In this document: positions 40,126 to 50,481 of the stretch, in pieces | How positions within the stretch are numbered: the first letter of the stretch is position 1 | How the letters are laid out: each line of letters opens with the position of its first letter | Assembly (NCBI RefSeq): GCF_001224225.1 | Contig: NZ_CUEE01000002.1 | Coordinates: 293,444 to 357,443, forward strand | Length of the DNA stretch: 64,000 nucleotides | Direction: 5' to 3' | Source: Staphylococcus borealis | GTDB lineage: Bacteria; Bacillota; Bacilli; Staphylococcales; Staphylococcaceae | Notes under the pieces: generated by a model | The model's input: only the letters and a program-made list of their open reading frames with translations | Told to the model about the DNA's origin: nothing | The model's database searches: none | Translations under genes and position numbers: made by a program

Positions 40126-41043
40126 ATGAGCGAACAATTGCACTTAAAGATACCAGCGTCTACGGCTAATCTAGGCGTTGGTTTCGATTCAATAGGTATG
40201 GCTATAGATAAATATTTGCATCTCTATGTGAAACGAATTGAAGGGGATAATTGGGAATTTACGTATCTGAATTCTGAATTAGCGTCACTTCCTAATAGTA
40301 AGGAGAATTATGTTTATAAAGTAGCGCAACAGGTTGCATCAAAATATAATGTTCAATTGCCTAGCTTAAGTATTTCAATGAGAAGTGATATTCCTTTAGC
40401 ACGAGGTTTAGGATCATCAGCATCAGCGTTAGTAGGTGCATTATATATTGCTAACTATTTTGGCAATATACAACTATCTAAATACGAACTACTTCAATTA
40501 GCAACAGAAATTGAGGGTCACCCCGATAATGTAGCACCTACAATATATGGTGGTTTGTTAGCAGGTTATTATAATCCCGAAACTAACGAAACGAACGTAG
40601 CACATATTGATGTACCAAACGTTGATATCATTTTAACTATACCTCCTTATGAATTAAAGACTGAGGATTCTCGTAATGTATTACCTGATCAATTTTCTCA
40701 CAAGCGTGCGGTTCAAAGTAGTGCAATTAGTAACACGATGCTATGTGCATTAATTCAACATAATTATGAACTTGCTGGAAAAATGATGTCACAGGATGGC
40801 TTTCATGAGCCATTTCGTCAGCATTTAATACCTGAATTTAAAGAGGTTAAAGCATTAGCTCAACAATACGATGCCTATGCGACAGTGATAAGTGGTGCAG
40901 GGCCTACAATATTGACATTGAGTCGTAAAGAGAAGAGTGGGCAATTAGTTAGAGCGTTGAGACAACAAGTTGCGTCATGTCATTCTGAACTAGCTACTAT
41001 TAATGAAATAGGTGTTGTAGAAGAAATTGTGTATCCTTCATAA
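40126..41043 (+). CDS. thrB: Homoserine kinase
   Basis: GHMP kinase: [16 protein letters not shown] is the ATP motif (about 88-103), [13 protein letters not shown] the N-terminal motif and [11 protein letters not shown] the C-terminal glycine loop. 305 aa. One base separates it from the thrC stop, last gene of hom-thrC-thrB. Confidence 0.94.
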   Translation: MSEQLHLKIPASTANLGVGFDSIGMAIDKYLHLYVKRIEGDNWEFTYLNSELASLPNSKENYVYKVAQQVASKYNVQLPSLSISMRSDIPLARGLGSSASALVGALYIANYFGNIQLSKYELLQLATEIEGHPDNVAPTIYGGLLAGYYNPETNETNVAHIDVPNVDIILTIPPYELKTEDSRNVLPDQFSHKRAVQSSAISNTMLCALIQHNYELAGKMMSQDGFHEPFRQHLIPEFKEVKALAQQYDAYATVISGAGPTILTLSRKEKSGQLVRALRQQVASCHSELATINEIGVVEEIVYPS

Positions 41044-41096
41044 ATTTTATTGTAAAATATAAAAGAGTAAAATGTCGAAAGGAGTACACTTCAGAT

Positions 41097-41900
41097 ATGA
41101 GTAATTATAAAATGGTTGTCATGGATATGGACGATACATTAATTAATAGTGAAAATAAAGTAAGTCAAGAAACAAAAGATTATTTAATAGATATTCAGAA
41201 CCAAGGATATAAAGTAGTGCTAGCTTCAGGAAGACCTACTGAAGGTATGTTGCCCATTGCTAAAGAACTTCAATTAGATGTACATGATAGTTACATCATT
41301 AGTTACAATGGTGGCAAAACAATCAAAGTGTCTACAGAAGAAGTAGAAGTGAGTCAAAGTGTATCGAAGAAAAATTTTGACCTTATTGCAGATTTTTGTC
41401 GTAAACACCATTTCTTAATATTGACTTATCAAGACGGATACATCATTCATGATGGTGATCACGAATATAGAGATATTGAATCTGAACTTACGGGATTACC
41501 TATGAAGCGCGTCGAAGATATTAAAGCATATATCAAAGAAGATGTACCTAAAGCAATGGGTGTTGATTATGCTTCGAATATCTCTAAAGTACGTGACGAC
41601 CTGCATGGACGTTTTAATTCGGAAATAGACGTGACTACAAGTAAACCATTCTTTTTAGAATTTATGGCTAAAGATGTTTCTAAAGGTAATGCGATAAAAG
41701 CTTTATGTGAGAAAATGAATATATCATTATCTGACGTGATTTGTTTTGGAGATAGTTTGAATGATCAATCTATGTTTGAAGTCGTTGGTTGTGCGATTGC
41801 AATGGGAAATGCCAATGAAGAACTTAAAGCGATTGCGGATAAAATAACGTTAGATAACGATTCTAACGGCATACCAAAGGCATTGAAAGAACTTTTATAG
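41097..41900 (+). CDS. HAD superfamily phosphatase, Cof type
   Basis: Motif I MDMDDTL (nucleophile Asp10 and Asp12), motif II LASGRP, Lys motif VSKGNAIKAL and motif IV FGDSLNDQSMF. The cap of type C2B matches sugar-phosphate phosphatases like YidA. 267 aa. RBS gaaaggagt. Substrate unknown. Confidence 0.88.
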   Translation: MSNYKMVVMDMDDTLINSENKVSQETKDYLIDIQNQGYKVVLASGRPTEGMLPIAKELQLDVHDSYIISYNGGKTIKVSTEEVEVSQSVSKKNFDLIADFCRKHHFLILTYQDGYIIHDGDHEYRDIESELTGLPMKRVEDIKAYIKEDVPKAMGVDYASNISKVRDDLHGRFNSEIDVTTSKPFFLEFMAKDVSKGNAIKALCEKMNISLSDVICFGDSLNDQSMFEVVGCAIAMGNANEELKAIADKITLDNDSNGIPKALKELL

Positions 41901-41910
41901 TACAAAATAA

Positions 41911-41986
41911 GGCATGAGAAATGAGTGTGGTGTATGTTCATCATTAAAACTATGACGAACAAGCCATGCTTATTCTCATGCCGTTT
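41911..41986. terminator. bidirectional terminator
   Basis: ggcatgagaa (41911-41920) pairs with ttctcatgcc (41973-41982); imperfect inner stem; ends gttttat. Confidence 0.75.
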
Positions 41987-41991
41987 TATAT

Positions 41992-42306
41992 TTATTTAGC
42001 AGTATGTGTCCATTCATGTTTACCTTTATAGCGCTTAACATAAGCATAAACTTGGTCCGCAGCATAATCTAAATTGGTATAGACTGTAATAGTAAACGCA
42101 GACTGATTTTCACCAAATGGCTCTGTACTAAATACATCCTTTAAATGCGTGAACAAATTCTCCATTTGGTCATGTTCAAGACTAGGGTACTCTCTTAAAG
42201 TACGTTTTAGCAATTGACCATTTTTTTCTTCGAGAGATTGTACAACGATAACGAAACGTTCTTCACTTTTAATGACATCATCAAATAAGTTTGTTTGACC
42301 AACCAT
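41992..42306 (-). CDS. conserved hypothetical protein (104 aa)
   Basis: Starts MVGQTNLFDDVIKSEERFVI..; beta-strand-like FVIVVQSL and FTITVYTNL segments around a helical centre. ATG 42306 has gaggtg 9 bases upstream; the open frame to 42318 covers the RBS. No family recognised; staphylococcal genes in this position are of unknown function. Confidence 0.7.
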   Translation of the reverse strand: MVGQTNLFDDVIKSEERFVIVVQSLEEKNGQLLKRTLREYPSLEHDQMENLFTHLKDVFSTEPFGENQSAFTITVYTNLDYAADQVYAYVKRYKGKHEWTHTAK

Positions 42307-42399
42307 TTTGCTATTCACCTCTAAGTCATCATCTTTACTATTATTATACTAGATAACTGATTTTTCGAAAATAATCAATATATTGTAACTATAAAAAAT

Positions 42400-42440
42400 G
42401 CGAGAAACAAAAAGCGGTTAATCCACTTTTAGTTTCTCGC
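42400..42440 (-). terminator. terminator of the permease gene
   Basis: gcgagaaac with gtttctcgc, inner aaaag/cttttt pairing, and T-run on the minus strand. Confidence 0.8.
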
Positions 42441-42454
42441 ACTCAATGATTTAA

Positions 42455-43906
42455 TTAATCGTTATGATAATGATGTGGTGTAATATCCATATCATTTAAT
42501 TTTACAAATTTTGTTTTTCTGATTATTTTATGAGCTAAGAAAATAAGCCCTAAGATAATGATTGGCAGAATATTAACGAAGAATTTGCCTATATTACCAT
42601 CAAATAAATCTCCAATAGAATTACCAAAATATAAGAAAATTAAAGTTGCAAATACTAAAATTGGTCCTAGTGGATATAAAGGTGATTTGTAAGGTAATAG
42701 TTCATTAATATCTTGACCTTGGCGTTTAATTGCCCTACGTAATCTAACTTGAGCCCACGAACTAGCTGCCCATACAATAATTACCAATGAACCTATAATA
42801 TTCAATAAGCTAAACACAGCATTTGAATAGAAATTAGCAATAATGATAATTGCGACAATTAAAATGTATGTTGTTACCAATGCACGTAATGGTAGTTTAG
42901 ATTTATCATTCAATTTACTTAAGAATTTAGGTGCTTGTTTCTCATCACTTAAAGAGAATAACATTCTGCTTGTAGTGTAGACACCTGAATTTGTCGCTGA
43001 TAATAATGATGTCAAAATAACAGCATTGATAACTGAAGCGGCAAATGCAACACCAATTCTATCAAATACAATTGTAAAAGGACTTTGTGAAACGGATTCA
43101 TTCTCATTTAATAATAATGGATCTGTATATGGAATAATAGCCGCAATGACACCTATAGATAAAACGTAGAATAATAGAATTCTCCAGAATACTTGTTTAA
43201 CAGCTTTAGGCATTGTCTTTTGTGGATTGTCAGATTCACCAGCAGTTACTGCAACAACTTCAGTACCACCAACTGAGAAGCCGGCTACTAATAGTACGCC
43301 TAAGAAACCAGATAGACCGCCTACGAATGGGGCATCACCTTTTGTATAATTTTCAAAACCATACGTGTGACCACCTAAAATACCGAAAATCATCAAGAAG
43401 CCAACAATGATAAATATAATAATAGTTACAACTTTTATGAGTGATAACCAAAATTCAGTTTCTCCAAAGGCTTTAACCGTAAAAATATTTAATAAAAATA
43501 CAACAGTTATAAAAATTAAGCTCCAAGTAAGTGGACTAAAGAATTTGAATACATCCCAATAATAAAGCACATTTGAAGCTACCATTACATCTACGCTAGA
43601 TACTAATGACCACATAATGTAATATAACCATCCCATAGTGAAGCCAAGAGAAGGGTCTACAAATCGCGTTGCGTAAGAACTGAATGATCCTGAAACAGGG
43701 TAAAAAGTTGCTAGTTCACCGATTGATGACATTAAAAAGTAAAGCATTACTCCGATTAATAAATAAGCTAAAATAGCGCCCCCAGGACCCGCTTGAGCAA
43801 CAACACTACCTGTTGCTACAAAAAGCCCTGTACCAATTGCGCCACCTATAGCAATCATAGATATGTGTCTTGAGTTAAGACCACGTTTCATATTGTTATC
43901 TTCCAT
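42455..43906 (-). CDS. Amino acid permease, LysP-like
   Basis: APC-family carrier with 12 membrane helices. AIGGAIGTGLFVATG (helix 1) and GFSVGGTEVVAVTAGESDNPQKTMPKAVKQ are close to E. coli LysP, so a basic or small amino acid is likely, but I do not assign one. 483 aa; true start ATG 43906 behind taggag, not the upstream open codons to 43942. Confidence 0.85.
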   Translation of the reverse strand: MEDNNMKRGLNSRHISMIAIGGAIGTGLFVATGSVVAQAGPGGAILAYLLIGVMLYFLMSSIGELATFYPVSGSFSSYATRFVDPSLGFTMGWLYYIMWSLVSSVDVMVASNVLYYWDVFKFFSPLTWSLIFITVVFLLNIFTVKAFGETEFWLSLIKVVTIIIFIIVGFLMIFGILGGHTYGFENYTKGDAPFVGGLSGFLGVLLVAGFSVGGTEVVAVTAGESDNPQKTMPKAVKQVFWRILLFYVLSIGVIAAIIPYTDPLLLNENESVSQSPFTIVFDRIGVAFAASVINAVILTSLLSATNSGVYTTSRMLFSLSDEKQAPKFLSKLNDKSKLPLRALVTTYILIVAIIIIANFYSNAVFSLLNIIGSLVIIVWAASSWAQVRLRRAIKRQGQDINELLPYKSPLYPLGPILVFATLIFLYFGNSIGDLFDGNIGKFFVNILPIIILGLIFLAHKIIRKTKFVKLNDMDITPHHYHND

Positions 43907-44083
43907 ATGATGACTCCTAATTCTAAAATTTAAAATATACAAACCATTTTAATCCTTTTGAAGACAGTATTCAATAACTTTTGAACAATTTAGCTTAAAA
44001 ATTTTAAATTTTCTGACTTTTTACAGATTATTGAAAATGTTTTAATTATAGGGCTTATGGGTTTATTAATAGTAGATTCTAAA

Positions 44084-44098
44084 TTATAATTATTATAA
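44084..44098 (+). promoter_or_regulatory. PerR box of katA
   Basis: TTATAAT-T-ATTATAA is a full match to the PerR consensus and lies 22 bases before the katA start. Confidence 0.9.
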
Positions 44099-44120
44099 AT
44101 AAGTGAAAGGGGAATTAACT

Positions 44121-45635
44121 ATGGCGAAAGATGATAAAAGATTGACTGGTTTGTTTGGGCACCCAGTTTCAGATAGAGAAAACAGTATGACAGCTGGTCC
44201 GCGAGGTCCTCTATTAATGCAAGATGCTTATTTCTTAGAGCAAATGTCTCACTTTGATCGTGAGGTCATTCCAGAACGTCGTATGCACGCGAAAGGTTCA
44301 GGTGCATTTGGTACGTTTACTGTTACAAATGATATTACAAAGTATACAAATGCTAAAATCTTTTCAGAAGTAGGGAAACAAACAGAAATGTTTGCACGTT
44401 TCTCAACAGTAGCAGGTGAACGTGGCGCTGCCGATTTAGAAAGGGATATCCGAGGATTTGCACTAAAATTCTACACTGAAGAAGGTAACTGGGATTTAGT
44501 AGGTAACAATACACCTGTATTCTTCTTTAGAGATCCTAAATTATTTGTGAGTTTAAACCGTGCCGTTAAAAGAGATCCACGTACTAATATGAGAAGTCCA
44601 CAAAATAACTGGGACTTCTGGACTGGTTTACCTGAAGCGTTACACCAAGTTACTATTTTGATGTCTGATAGAGGTATGCCAAAAGACTTCCGCCATATGC
44701 ATGGTTTCGGTTCGCACACATATTCTATGTACAATGATGAAGGTGAACGTGTATGGGTTAAATATCATTTCAGAACGCAACAAGGTATCGAAAATTATAC
44801 TGATGATGAAGCGGCTGAAATTGTAGGTCAAGACAGAGAATCTTCTCAACGTGACTTATATGATGCAATCGAAAACGGCGATTATCCTAAATGGAAAATG
44901 TATATCCAAGTCATGACAGAAGAACAAGCTAAAAATCACCCAGATAATCCATTTGATTTAACTAAAGTATGGTACAAAGGTGATTATCCATTAATTGAAG
45001 TCGGTGAATTTGAACTTAACAGAAACCCTGAAAACTATTTCATGGATGTAGAACAAGCAGCGTTCGCACCAACAAACATTATTCCTGGTTTAGATTTCTC
45101 ACCAGATAAAATGTTACAAGGTCGACTATTCTCATACGGTGATGCACAACGTTATAGATTAGGTGTTAACCACTGGCAAATACCTGTAAACCAACCTAAA
45201 GGTGTTGGTGTTGAAAACATGTGTCCATTTAGTCGTGATGGCCAAATGAGATTCCTTGATGGTAACCAAGGTGGAGGCCCACATTACTATCCAAATAATA
45301 AAGGTGTGTATCAATCACAACCTGAATATAAAAAACCAGCATTCCCTGTAGACGGTGATGGCTACGAATATAATCAAAGACAAGACGATGACAATTACTT
45401 CGAACAACCAGGTAAATTATTCCGTTTACAATCAGATGATGCGAAAGAAAGAATCTTTACAAACACAGCAAATGCAATGGATGGTGTGAGTGAAGATGTT
45501 AAACATAGACATATCCGTCATTGCTATAAAGCTGATCCAGAATATGGTAAAGGTGTTGCCAAAGCCTTAGAAATTGATATTAATGATGTTGATTTAGAAG
45601 GTACTAACGACGAAACTTACGAAAATTTTAAATAG
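44121..45635 (+). CDS. katA: Monofunctional haem catalase
   Basis: Decomposes hydrogen peroxide. The catalytic His lies in [12 protein letters not shown], the Asn in [13 protein letters not shown] and the haem Tyr in [14 protein letters not shown]. 504 aa, small-subunit catalase. Start ATG 44121 with aaagggg; GTG 44103 precedes the RBS. The PerR box indicates derepression by peroxide. Confidence 0.97.
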   Translation: MAKDDKRLTGLFGHPVSDRENSMTAGPRGPLLMQDAYFLEQMSHFDREVIPERRMHAKGSGAFGTFTVTNDITKYTNAKIFSEVGKQTEMFARFSTVAGERGAADLERDIRGFALKFYTEEGNWDLVGNNTPVFFFRDPKLFVSLNRAVKRDPRTNMRSPQNNWDFWTGLPEALHQVTILMSDRGMPKDFRHMHGFGSHTYSMYNDEGERVWVKYHFRTQQGIENYTDDEAAEIVGQDRESSQRDLYDAIENGDYPKWKMYIQVMTEEQAKNHPDNPFDLTKVWYKGDYPLIEVGEFELNRNPENYFMDVEQAAFAPTNIIPGLDFSPDKMLQGRLFSYGDAQRYRLGVNHWQIPVNQPKGVGVENMCPFSRDGQMRFLDGNQGGGPHYYPNNKGVYQSQPEYKKPAFPVDGDGYEYNQRQDDDNYFEQPGKLFRLQSDDAKERIFTNTANAMDGVSEDVKHRHIRHCYKADPEYGKGVAKALEIDINDVDLEGTNDETYENFK

Positions 45636-45725
45636 TACTGAAAAAATTCAATTGCGTTGAGCATTGTATTATGGTAAAATTTTAAATCGTAAGTATTCCT
45701 AGTTAAACAAGAAAGGATGTTAATT

Positions 45726-45875
45726 ATGCGCGTTAATGTAACATTAGCTTGCACAGAATGTGGCTATCGTAATTATATTACTACTAAAAACAAACGTAAC
45801 AATCCTGAGCGTATTGAAATGAAAAAATATTGCCCAAGATTAAATAAATACACGCTACACCGTGAAACTAAATAA
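45726..45875 (+). CDS. rpmG: Ribosomal protein L33
   Basis: 49 aa, [20 protein letters not shown].., with zinc-binding CxxC and a single later Cys (YCPRLNK). aaagga precedes the ATG. Short but unmistakable. Confidence 0.95.
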   Translation: MRVNVTLACTECGYRNYITTKNKRNNPERIEMKKYCPRLNKYTLHRETK

Positions 45876-46043
45876 TATCTTATCTTTTAAATACGACAAT
45901 AAAGATAAAGTTAACAATGGGAAGTAGGACATAAACAATATTTTCTCAAATTTATTTCATTGTCCTCCCCAGGCTAGGTTGACTAGCTTTGAAATAGCTT
46001 GGTTTAAGCATATTTTCAAATCATCAACTATTGCCAAAATGAT

Positions 46044-46084
46044 AAAAGAGGCTGAGACATTTTATTTTGTCTTAGCCTCTTTTC
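46044..46084 (+). terminator. hairpin terminator with T-run
   Basis: aaagaggctgagaca / tgtcttagcctcttt over an 8-base loop. Confidence 0.85.
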
Positions 46085-46318
46085 TACGATTAGTTAAATA
46101 CTTATAATATGGCAGTCTTATGAGGGTTCTCATTAGGCTGCTTTCTTAATTTGACGTAATAATTGATAGGATGATGATCGTAAGAATACTGTCCATTTAT
46201 AATAGTCATGATCACTCAAAATAAACGTTTTCTCGTTTTTAATAATCACGTATGTTTGCAATTAATTGATTAAATTGAGTTATTCGTCTTGTAAATTTAA
46301 AATCATATGTTATTATAT

Positions 46319-46339
46319 AAAACGTAATAATTACGATTT
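46319..46339 (+). promoter_or_regulatory. Zur box upstream of rpsN
   Basis: aaaacgtaataattacgattt differs by one base from the AAATCGTAATNATTACGATTT Zur consensus. It fits zinc control of the zinc-free S14 paralogue. Confidence 0.75.
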
Positions 46340-46360
46340 ATAAAAATAGGAGTGACTCAA

Positions 46361-46629
46361 ATGGCAAAAAATCTAAAATTGCTAAAGAAATGAAAAGAGA
46401 AAAATTAGTAAATCAATATTATGAATTACGTCAAGAATTAAAAGCAAAAGGAGATTATGAAGCATTACGTAAATTACCACGTGATTCTTCACCAACACGT
46501 TTAACTCGTAGATGTAAAGTGACAGGCCGTCCAAGAGGTGTCATGAGAAAATTCGAAATGTCTAGAATCGCATTTAGAGAACACGCACATAAAGGACAAA
46601 TTCCTGGTGTTAAAAAATCAAGCTGGTAA
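46361..46629 (+). pseudogene. rpsN: Alternative ribosomal protein S14 (zinc-free type), frameshifted near start
   Basis: The 89-codon gene encodes [38 protein letters not shown] without the zinc cysteines of the housekeeping S14. The start ATG 46361 has aggag 8 bases upstream, but codons 3-4 contain only six As where seven are needed, so the protein would stop after 10 codons. An in-frame ATG at 46390 opens the last 79 codons but has no good RBS. Either a real mutation, a sequencing error in a homopolymer, or slippage-dependent expression. Confidence 0.75.
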
Positions 46630-46775
46630 AATTCAAATCTAGTACTTTAGTCCATTTACAAGACAATTAAAACATTGTAAAGTATATAAGGGTGAGAAAA
46701 TGAATGATTTTTAGTTTTGATATACTAAACGTTCGTTTTTACTTAATAAATATGATTGTATAGGGGCTAAAAAGT

Positions 46776-47753
46776 ATGAAAATTTTTGATTATGAAGATA
46801 TTCAATTAATTCCAAATAAATGTATCGTTGAAAGTCGTTCTGAATGTGATACAACTGTCCAATTCGGACCTAAAACATTCAAGTTACCTGTAGTTCCTGC
46901 AAATATGCAGACTGTAATGAGTGAAGAATTAGCGCATTGGTTTGCCAAAAATGATTACTTTTATATAATGCATCGCTTTGATGAAGAAGCTCGTATTCCA
47001 TTTATTCAAAATATGCAAAAAGAAGGTTTATTTGCTTCTATATCAGTAGGTGTTAAAGCAAATGAATTTAAATTTATTGAAGATTTAGCTGACAAACAAT
47101 TGACACCTGAGTATATTACGATTGATATCGCTCATGGACACTCAGATTCAGTTATTAAAATGATCAAGCATATTAAAAAGCATATTCCTTCATCATTTGT
47201 AATTGCTGGGAATGTAGGTACGCCAGAAGGTGTTCGAGAACTTGAAAATGCAGGCGCCGACGCCACTAAAGTTGGAATTGGGCCAGGTAGAGTTTGTATT
47301 ACTAAGATTAAGACTGGTTTTGGTACTGGTGGCTGGCAATTAGCAGCCTTAAACATTTGTAGTAAAGCAGCACGTAAACCTATTATTGCTGATGGTGGTT
47401 TAAGAACACATGGTGATATAGCCAAATCAATTCGTTTTGGTGCGAGTATGGTGATGATTGGTTCATTATTTGCTGCTCACGAAGAGTCACCAGGTGAAAC
47501 AGTTGAATTAGACGGTAAACGTTATAAAGAATATTTTGGTAGTGCATCTGAATTCCAAAAAGGCGAACATAAGAATGTAGAAGGCAAAAAAATGTTTGTT
47601 GAACATAAAGGGTCATTAAAAGATACTTTGACTGAAATGCAACAAGATTTACAAAGTTCAATTTCATACGCAGGTGGAAAAGATTTAAAATCATTAACAA
47701 CTGTAGATTATGTTATCGTACGAAATTCAATTTTTAATGGGGACAAAGATTAA
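46776..47753 (+). CDS. guaC: GMP reductase
   Basis: Converts GMP to [25 protein letters not shown] contains the catalytic Cys loop of the IMPDH/GMPR family; no CBS domains, 325 aa. AGGGGC precedes the ATG. A CGAAC-containing element at about 46730 (reverse of acgttcg) might be a PurR half site. Confidence 0.95.
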   Translation: MKIFDYEDIQLIPNKCIVESRSECDTTVQFGPKTFKLPVVPANMQTVMSEELAHWFAKNDYFYIMHRFDEEARIPFIQNMQKEGLFASISVGVKANEFKFIEDLADKQLTPEYITIDIAHGHSDSVIKMIKHIKKHIPSSFVIAGNVGTPEGVRELENAGADATKVGIGPGRVCITKIKTGFGTGGWQLAALNICSKAARKPIIADGGLRTHGDIAKSIRFGASMVMIGSLFAAHEESPGETVELDGKRYKEYFGSASEFQKGEHKNVEGKKMFVEHKGSLKDTLTEMQQDLQSSISYAGGKDLKSLTTVDYVIVRNSIFNGDKD

Positions 47754-47767
47754 AATTTGAGTGGCAG

Positions 47768-48793
47768 GTGTACATTATCAAAAAATTCTTTTTACTTTCA
47801 TTGGTATTGTTAGCTGTAACTTTATTAATACCATTAAAAGAAAATCAAACATTAATTAATGTTCAAAATGACGTAAGAAGTAAAGTTCAACAAGTAATGA
47901 ACCAAGACTCAAGTGTTAAAAACAATGCACTAAAGACACCTAAAGATCAAGACTTTGCAATCAATAATATTCAAATGAATATGTCCAAAGGCAAAGTTGA
48001 GCGTCAATTAGGTCAACCTAAAAGAATAACATCTAACGAATATGGAACGAAATGGTATGCCTATTACAACAATGATTACGAAAACTTTATTATGGTTAGC
48101 TATATTGATAATAAGGTCAATGCATTGTATAGTAATCAGAATGTCATTACTTCTAAATCTAAAGTGAAATATAATACACCTAAAGATGTCGTAAAAGAAC
48201 GACTAGGTAAGCCGTTAAAAGAAATGGTTAAAGGCAGATTTCGAATTGATATCAGTAGTGATGAATATGATGTTTTCCATAAGGATAATATTTATACAAC
48301 TGTTTTTTATGATAAACATAATGACAATGGTGTTACCGCATTACTTCAAGTTAGTGATGCAATGGAAAAAAGATTGACTCAACATTATGGTGCACCATCC
48401 TCAACGTTAGAGCAGAGTTTTGAATATCAAAATTATGATTTAGTTAATGCAGAGCGAAAACAACATGGACTGAATACATTAAGTTATGCCAAAGATGTGT
48501 CTAATACTGCGAGGAAGCATAGTGAAGACATGGTAAAACAGAATTATTTTGATCATAACAATTTAGATGGGGCATCCCCATTTGATAGATTAAAGGCTGA
48601 TAACATTGACTTTAACGCTGCAGGTGAAAATCTAGCTTACGGTCAACAAAACAGTATATTTGCACATGAGGGATTAATGAATTCACTTGGTCATAGAAAA
48701 AATATATTGAATTCTAATTTTAAAACACTAGGTGTAGGCGTTGATTTTAATGATGAGCGTCAGCCATATTGGACAGAAAATTATACTGGCTAA
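47768..48793 (+). CDS. exported CAP-domain protein
   Basis: Signal peptide or membrane segment at about 5-22, then a CAP-associated N-terminal domain (IQMNMSKGKVERQLGQPKR, two MSK/KxVxxRLG-type repeats) and a C-terminal CAP/SCP domain (NAERKQHGL, HSEDMVKQNYFDHNN, GENLAYG, GHRKNILN, YWTENYTG). 341 aa. The GTG start overlaps an aggtg, so the real start is uncertain; ATT at 47774 is a possible alternative. Cell-wall function unknown. Confidence 0.85.
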   Translation: MYIIKKFFLLSLVLLAVTLLIPLKENQTLINVQNDVRSKVQQVMNQDSSVKNNALKTPKDQDFAINNIQMNMSKGKVERQLGQPKRITSNEYGTKWYAYYNNDYENFIMVSYIDNKVNALYSNQNVITSKSKVKYNTPKDVVKERLGKPLKEMVKGRFRIDISSDEYDVFHKDNIYTTVFYDKHNDNGVTALLQVSDAMEKRLTQHYGAPSSTLEQSFEYQNYDLVNAERKQHGLNTLSYAKDVSNTARKHSEDMVKQNYFDHNNLDGASPFDRLKADNIDFNAAGENLAYGQQNSIFAHEGLMNSLGHRKNILNSNFKTLGVGVDFNDERQPYWTENYTG

Positions 48794-48848
48794 GTGTTTT
48801 AAGCCAACTTATTTAGGGTATCTTTTAGTTGATAAGGAAGTTGATATT

Positions 48849-48938
48849 ATGACAACTAAAAATGCAAAAAAACTAGATATTCTAGACAAAGTTAAAGAAA
48901 TTTTGAATAAAAAAGAAAATGAAAAGCAAAAGAACTAG
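48849..48938 (+). CDS. small charged protein (29 aa)
   Basis: MTTKNAKKLDILDKVKEILN.., helical and lysine-rich; aaggaag lies 7 bases before the ATG. The larger frame from 48741 covering the CAP gene end is a shadow. Function unknown. Confidence 0.6.
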   Translation: MTTKNAKKLDILDKVKEILNKKENEKQKN

Positions 48939-48967
48939 CAAAGTCTACATTGTAAACTTTGCTAGTT
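48933..48967. terminator. terminator between small gene and lexA
   Basis: aactagcaaagt/actttgctagtt around an 11-base loop, followed by cttta. Confidence 0.8.
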
Positions 48968-49022
48968 CTTTATTTATTTCGATATATAAGAGAGAGGTAA
49001 ACGTAAATTTTAAAATTTAGAA

Positions 49023-49646
49023 CTACAATTCTCTATATAAACCAATCACTTTACCAATAACGGTTACGTTATCAAGATAAATTGGGCTCATTGTACTATT
49101 TTCAGGTTGTAATCTATAACGTGTTTTCTCTTTATAGAAACGTTTAACCGTTGCCTCATCATCTTCAGTCATAGCAACAATAATGTCTCCATTTTCAGCA
49201 ATGGTTTGACTTCTAACGATAACTTTGTCTCCGTCTAAAATGCCAGCTTCAATCATACTTTCACCAACAACATTTAAAATGAAAATGTCACTATTGTGTG
49301 TAGATGTTAAATGCTCTGGTAATGGGAAATATTCTTCAATATTTTCTACTGCAGTAATTGGAATACCAGCAGTAACTTTACCGATTACAGGAACGTAAAT
49401 CGTTTCTTCCATGTTAACTGAATCATTCGTTTGTTCGCTAACAATTTCAATCGCTCTTGGTTTAGTAGGGTCTCTTTTAATATATCCTTTTTCTTCTAGT
49501 CGTGATAAATGGCCGTGGACAGTAGAACTTGACGCTAATCCAACAGCTTCACCAATTTCTCGAACACTAGGTGGATATCCTTTCGTTTGTACTACATGTT
49601 TAATATAATCATATATTTCGCTTTGACGTTTAGTTAATTCTCTCAT
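49023..49646 (-). CDS. lexA: SOS repressor LexA
   Basis: N-terminal winged helix ([24 protein letters not shown]), cleavage site Ala93-Gly94 in KVTAGIP, and catalytic Ser130 (GESM) and Lys168 (ATVKRF). 207 aa. Divergent from sosA, with three LexA boxes between them. Confidence 0.96.
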   Translation of the reverse strand: MRELTKRQSEIYDYIKHVVQTKGYPPSVREIGEAVGLASSSTVHGHLSRLEEKGYIKRDPTKPRAIEIVSEQTNDSVNMEETIYVPVIGKVTAGIPITAVENIEEYFPLPEHLTSTHNSDIFILNVVGESMIEAGILDGDKVIVRSQTIAENGDIIVAMTEDDEATVKRFYKEKTRYRLQPENSTMSPIYLDNVTVIGKVIGLYREL

Positions 49647-49703
49647 ATATAGGCACTCCCTAGTTTTATTTAACTATAGTATAGCATTTATTTATTTAAT
49701 GAA

Positions 49704-49775
49704 CAAACATTTGTTCGTTTTTGTGTTGACTAGGAACAGATGTTCTGTTAAAGTGTGTATACAAACAAATGTTCT
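49704..49775. promoter_or_regulatory. three LexA boxes and sosA promoter
   Basis: caaacatttgttcg (49704-49717), ggaacagatgttct (49733-49746) and caaacaaatgttct (49762-49775) match CGAAC-N4-GTTCG-like SOS boxes to differing degrees. The middle one sits between TTGACT (49726-49731) and taaagt (49749-49754) of a likely sosA promoter, so LexA would block both genes. Confidence 0.85.
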
Positions 49776-49788
49776 AGAGGTGGAAGTA

Positions 49789-50022
49789 ATGTTTAATAAA
49801 TATAAAAATAAATTAATAACGAATATAGCTGTTGTATCAATATCTTGTGTTGTTTTTATAGTATTTTTCATGAATTTATATCATAACGCTCAAACGGAAC
49901 AAACGTACGAAATCACTGATCATACAATTTCTAAACAGGCAATAATTAAAGATGATAATAAGAACGTAAATAATACAAATGGGGAACAAGATGACTACAA
50001 AGTGTTCGCCTTTGTCAGATAA
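49789..50022 (+). CDS. sosA: SOS-induced cell-division inhibitor SosA
   Basis: 77 aa: MFNKYKNKLITNIAVVSISC.. membrane helix (about 10-30) and an acidic, asparagine-rich external part ending DDYKVFAFVR. In staphylococci SosA stops septation after DNA damage. RBS gaggtgg; ATG 49789, not the upstream ATG at 49699, which overlaps the LexA boxes. Confidence 0.9.
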   Translation: MFNKYKNKLITNIAVVSISCVVFIVFFMNLYHNAQTEQTYEITDHTISKQAIIKDDNKNVNNTNGEQDDYKVFAFVR

Positions 50023-50033
50023 GTATCAATTTT

Positions 50034-50087
50034 GAGGTCTATCGAAGCTATTGAAATGTCTATAGCTTTTGCCTAGGCCTCTTTTTT
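50034..50087 (+). terminator. sosA terminator
   Basis: gaggtctatcgaagctat / atagcttttgcctaggcctc with mismatches, followed by tttttt. Confidence 0.8.
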
Positions 50088-50145
50088 GTTATATTCTATG
50101 AAGTAAAAGAGAATGAAATAGGAAAATAAAGAAAGAGTGATAAAG

Positions 50146-50379
50146 ATGCCTAAAGATAATTTGAATATAGATAGAATTAATGAACTAGCTAAAAAGAAAA
50201 AAGAGCAGGGCTTGACGGAAGCTGAAGCTAAAGAACAATCAAAATTACGTAAAAAATATTTAGAAGCATTTAGAAAAGGATTTAAACAACAAATTGAAAG
50301 TACAAAAGTAATTGATCCAGAAGGCAATGATGTTACGCCTGAAAAATTAAAAAAAATTCAAGCACAAAATAAAAAGTAG
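50146..50379 (+). CDS. ynzC: DUF896 family protein YnzC
   Basis: 77 aa, two long helices: INELAKKKKEQGLTEAEAKEQSKLRKKYLEAFRKGFKQQI followed by VIDPEGNDVTPEK. DUF896 protein; neighbours lexA in Firmicutes. ATG 50146 after aaagagtg; GTG 50137 overlaps the RBS. Role unknown. Confidence 0.85.
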   Translation: MPKDNLNIDRINELAKKKKEQGLTEAEAKEQSKLRKKYLEAFRKGFKQQIESTKVIDPEGNDVTPEKLKKIQAQNKK

Positions 50380-50481
50380 TAAATTTAAAGTAAGGTTCTT
50401 TGAGACTAAACGATTATCAATTACACTATTTTTAAGTTATAATATAACAAATATGATTTAAATAGAAGGGAAGTATTAGAG

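Larger units (their letters stand above)
45876..46360. repeat. gap with interspersed repeats and terminator
   Basis: No gene. About 45918-46010 holds a relative of the gggagtgggaca family (gggaagtaggacataaac with attgtcctcccc, then gactagctttgaaatagcttgg). A strong hairpin (listed next) follows. Then AT-rich sequence ending in the Zur box at 46319. Confidence 0.6.

Noticed and set aside
48741..48848. Longer start for the 29-aa gene after the CAP gene
   Set aside because: Overlaps the CAP gene in another frame and lacks an RBS; ATG 48849 is clearly better.
49699..49788. N-terminal extension of sosA from ATG 49699
   Set aside because: It lies over LexA boxes and the promoter; ATG 49789 has the RBS.
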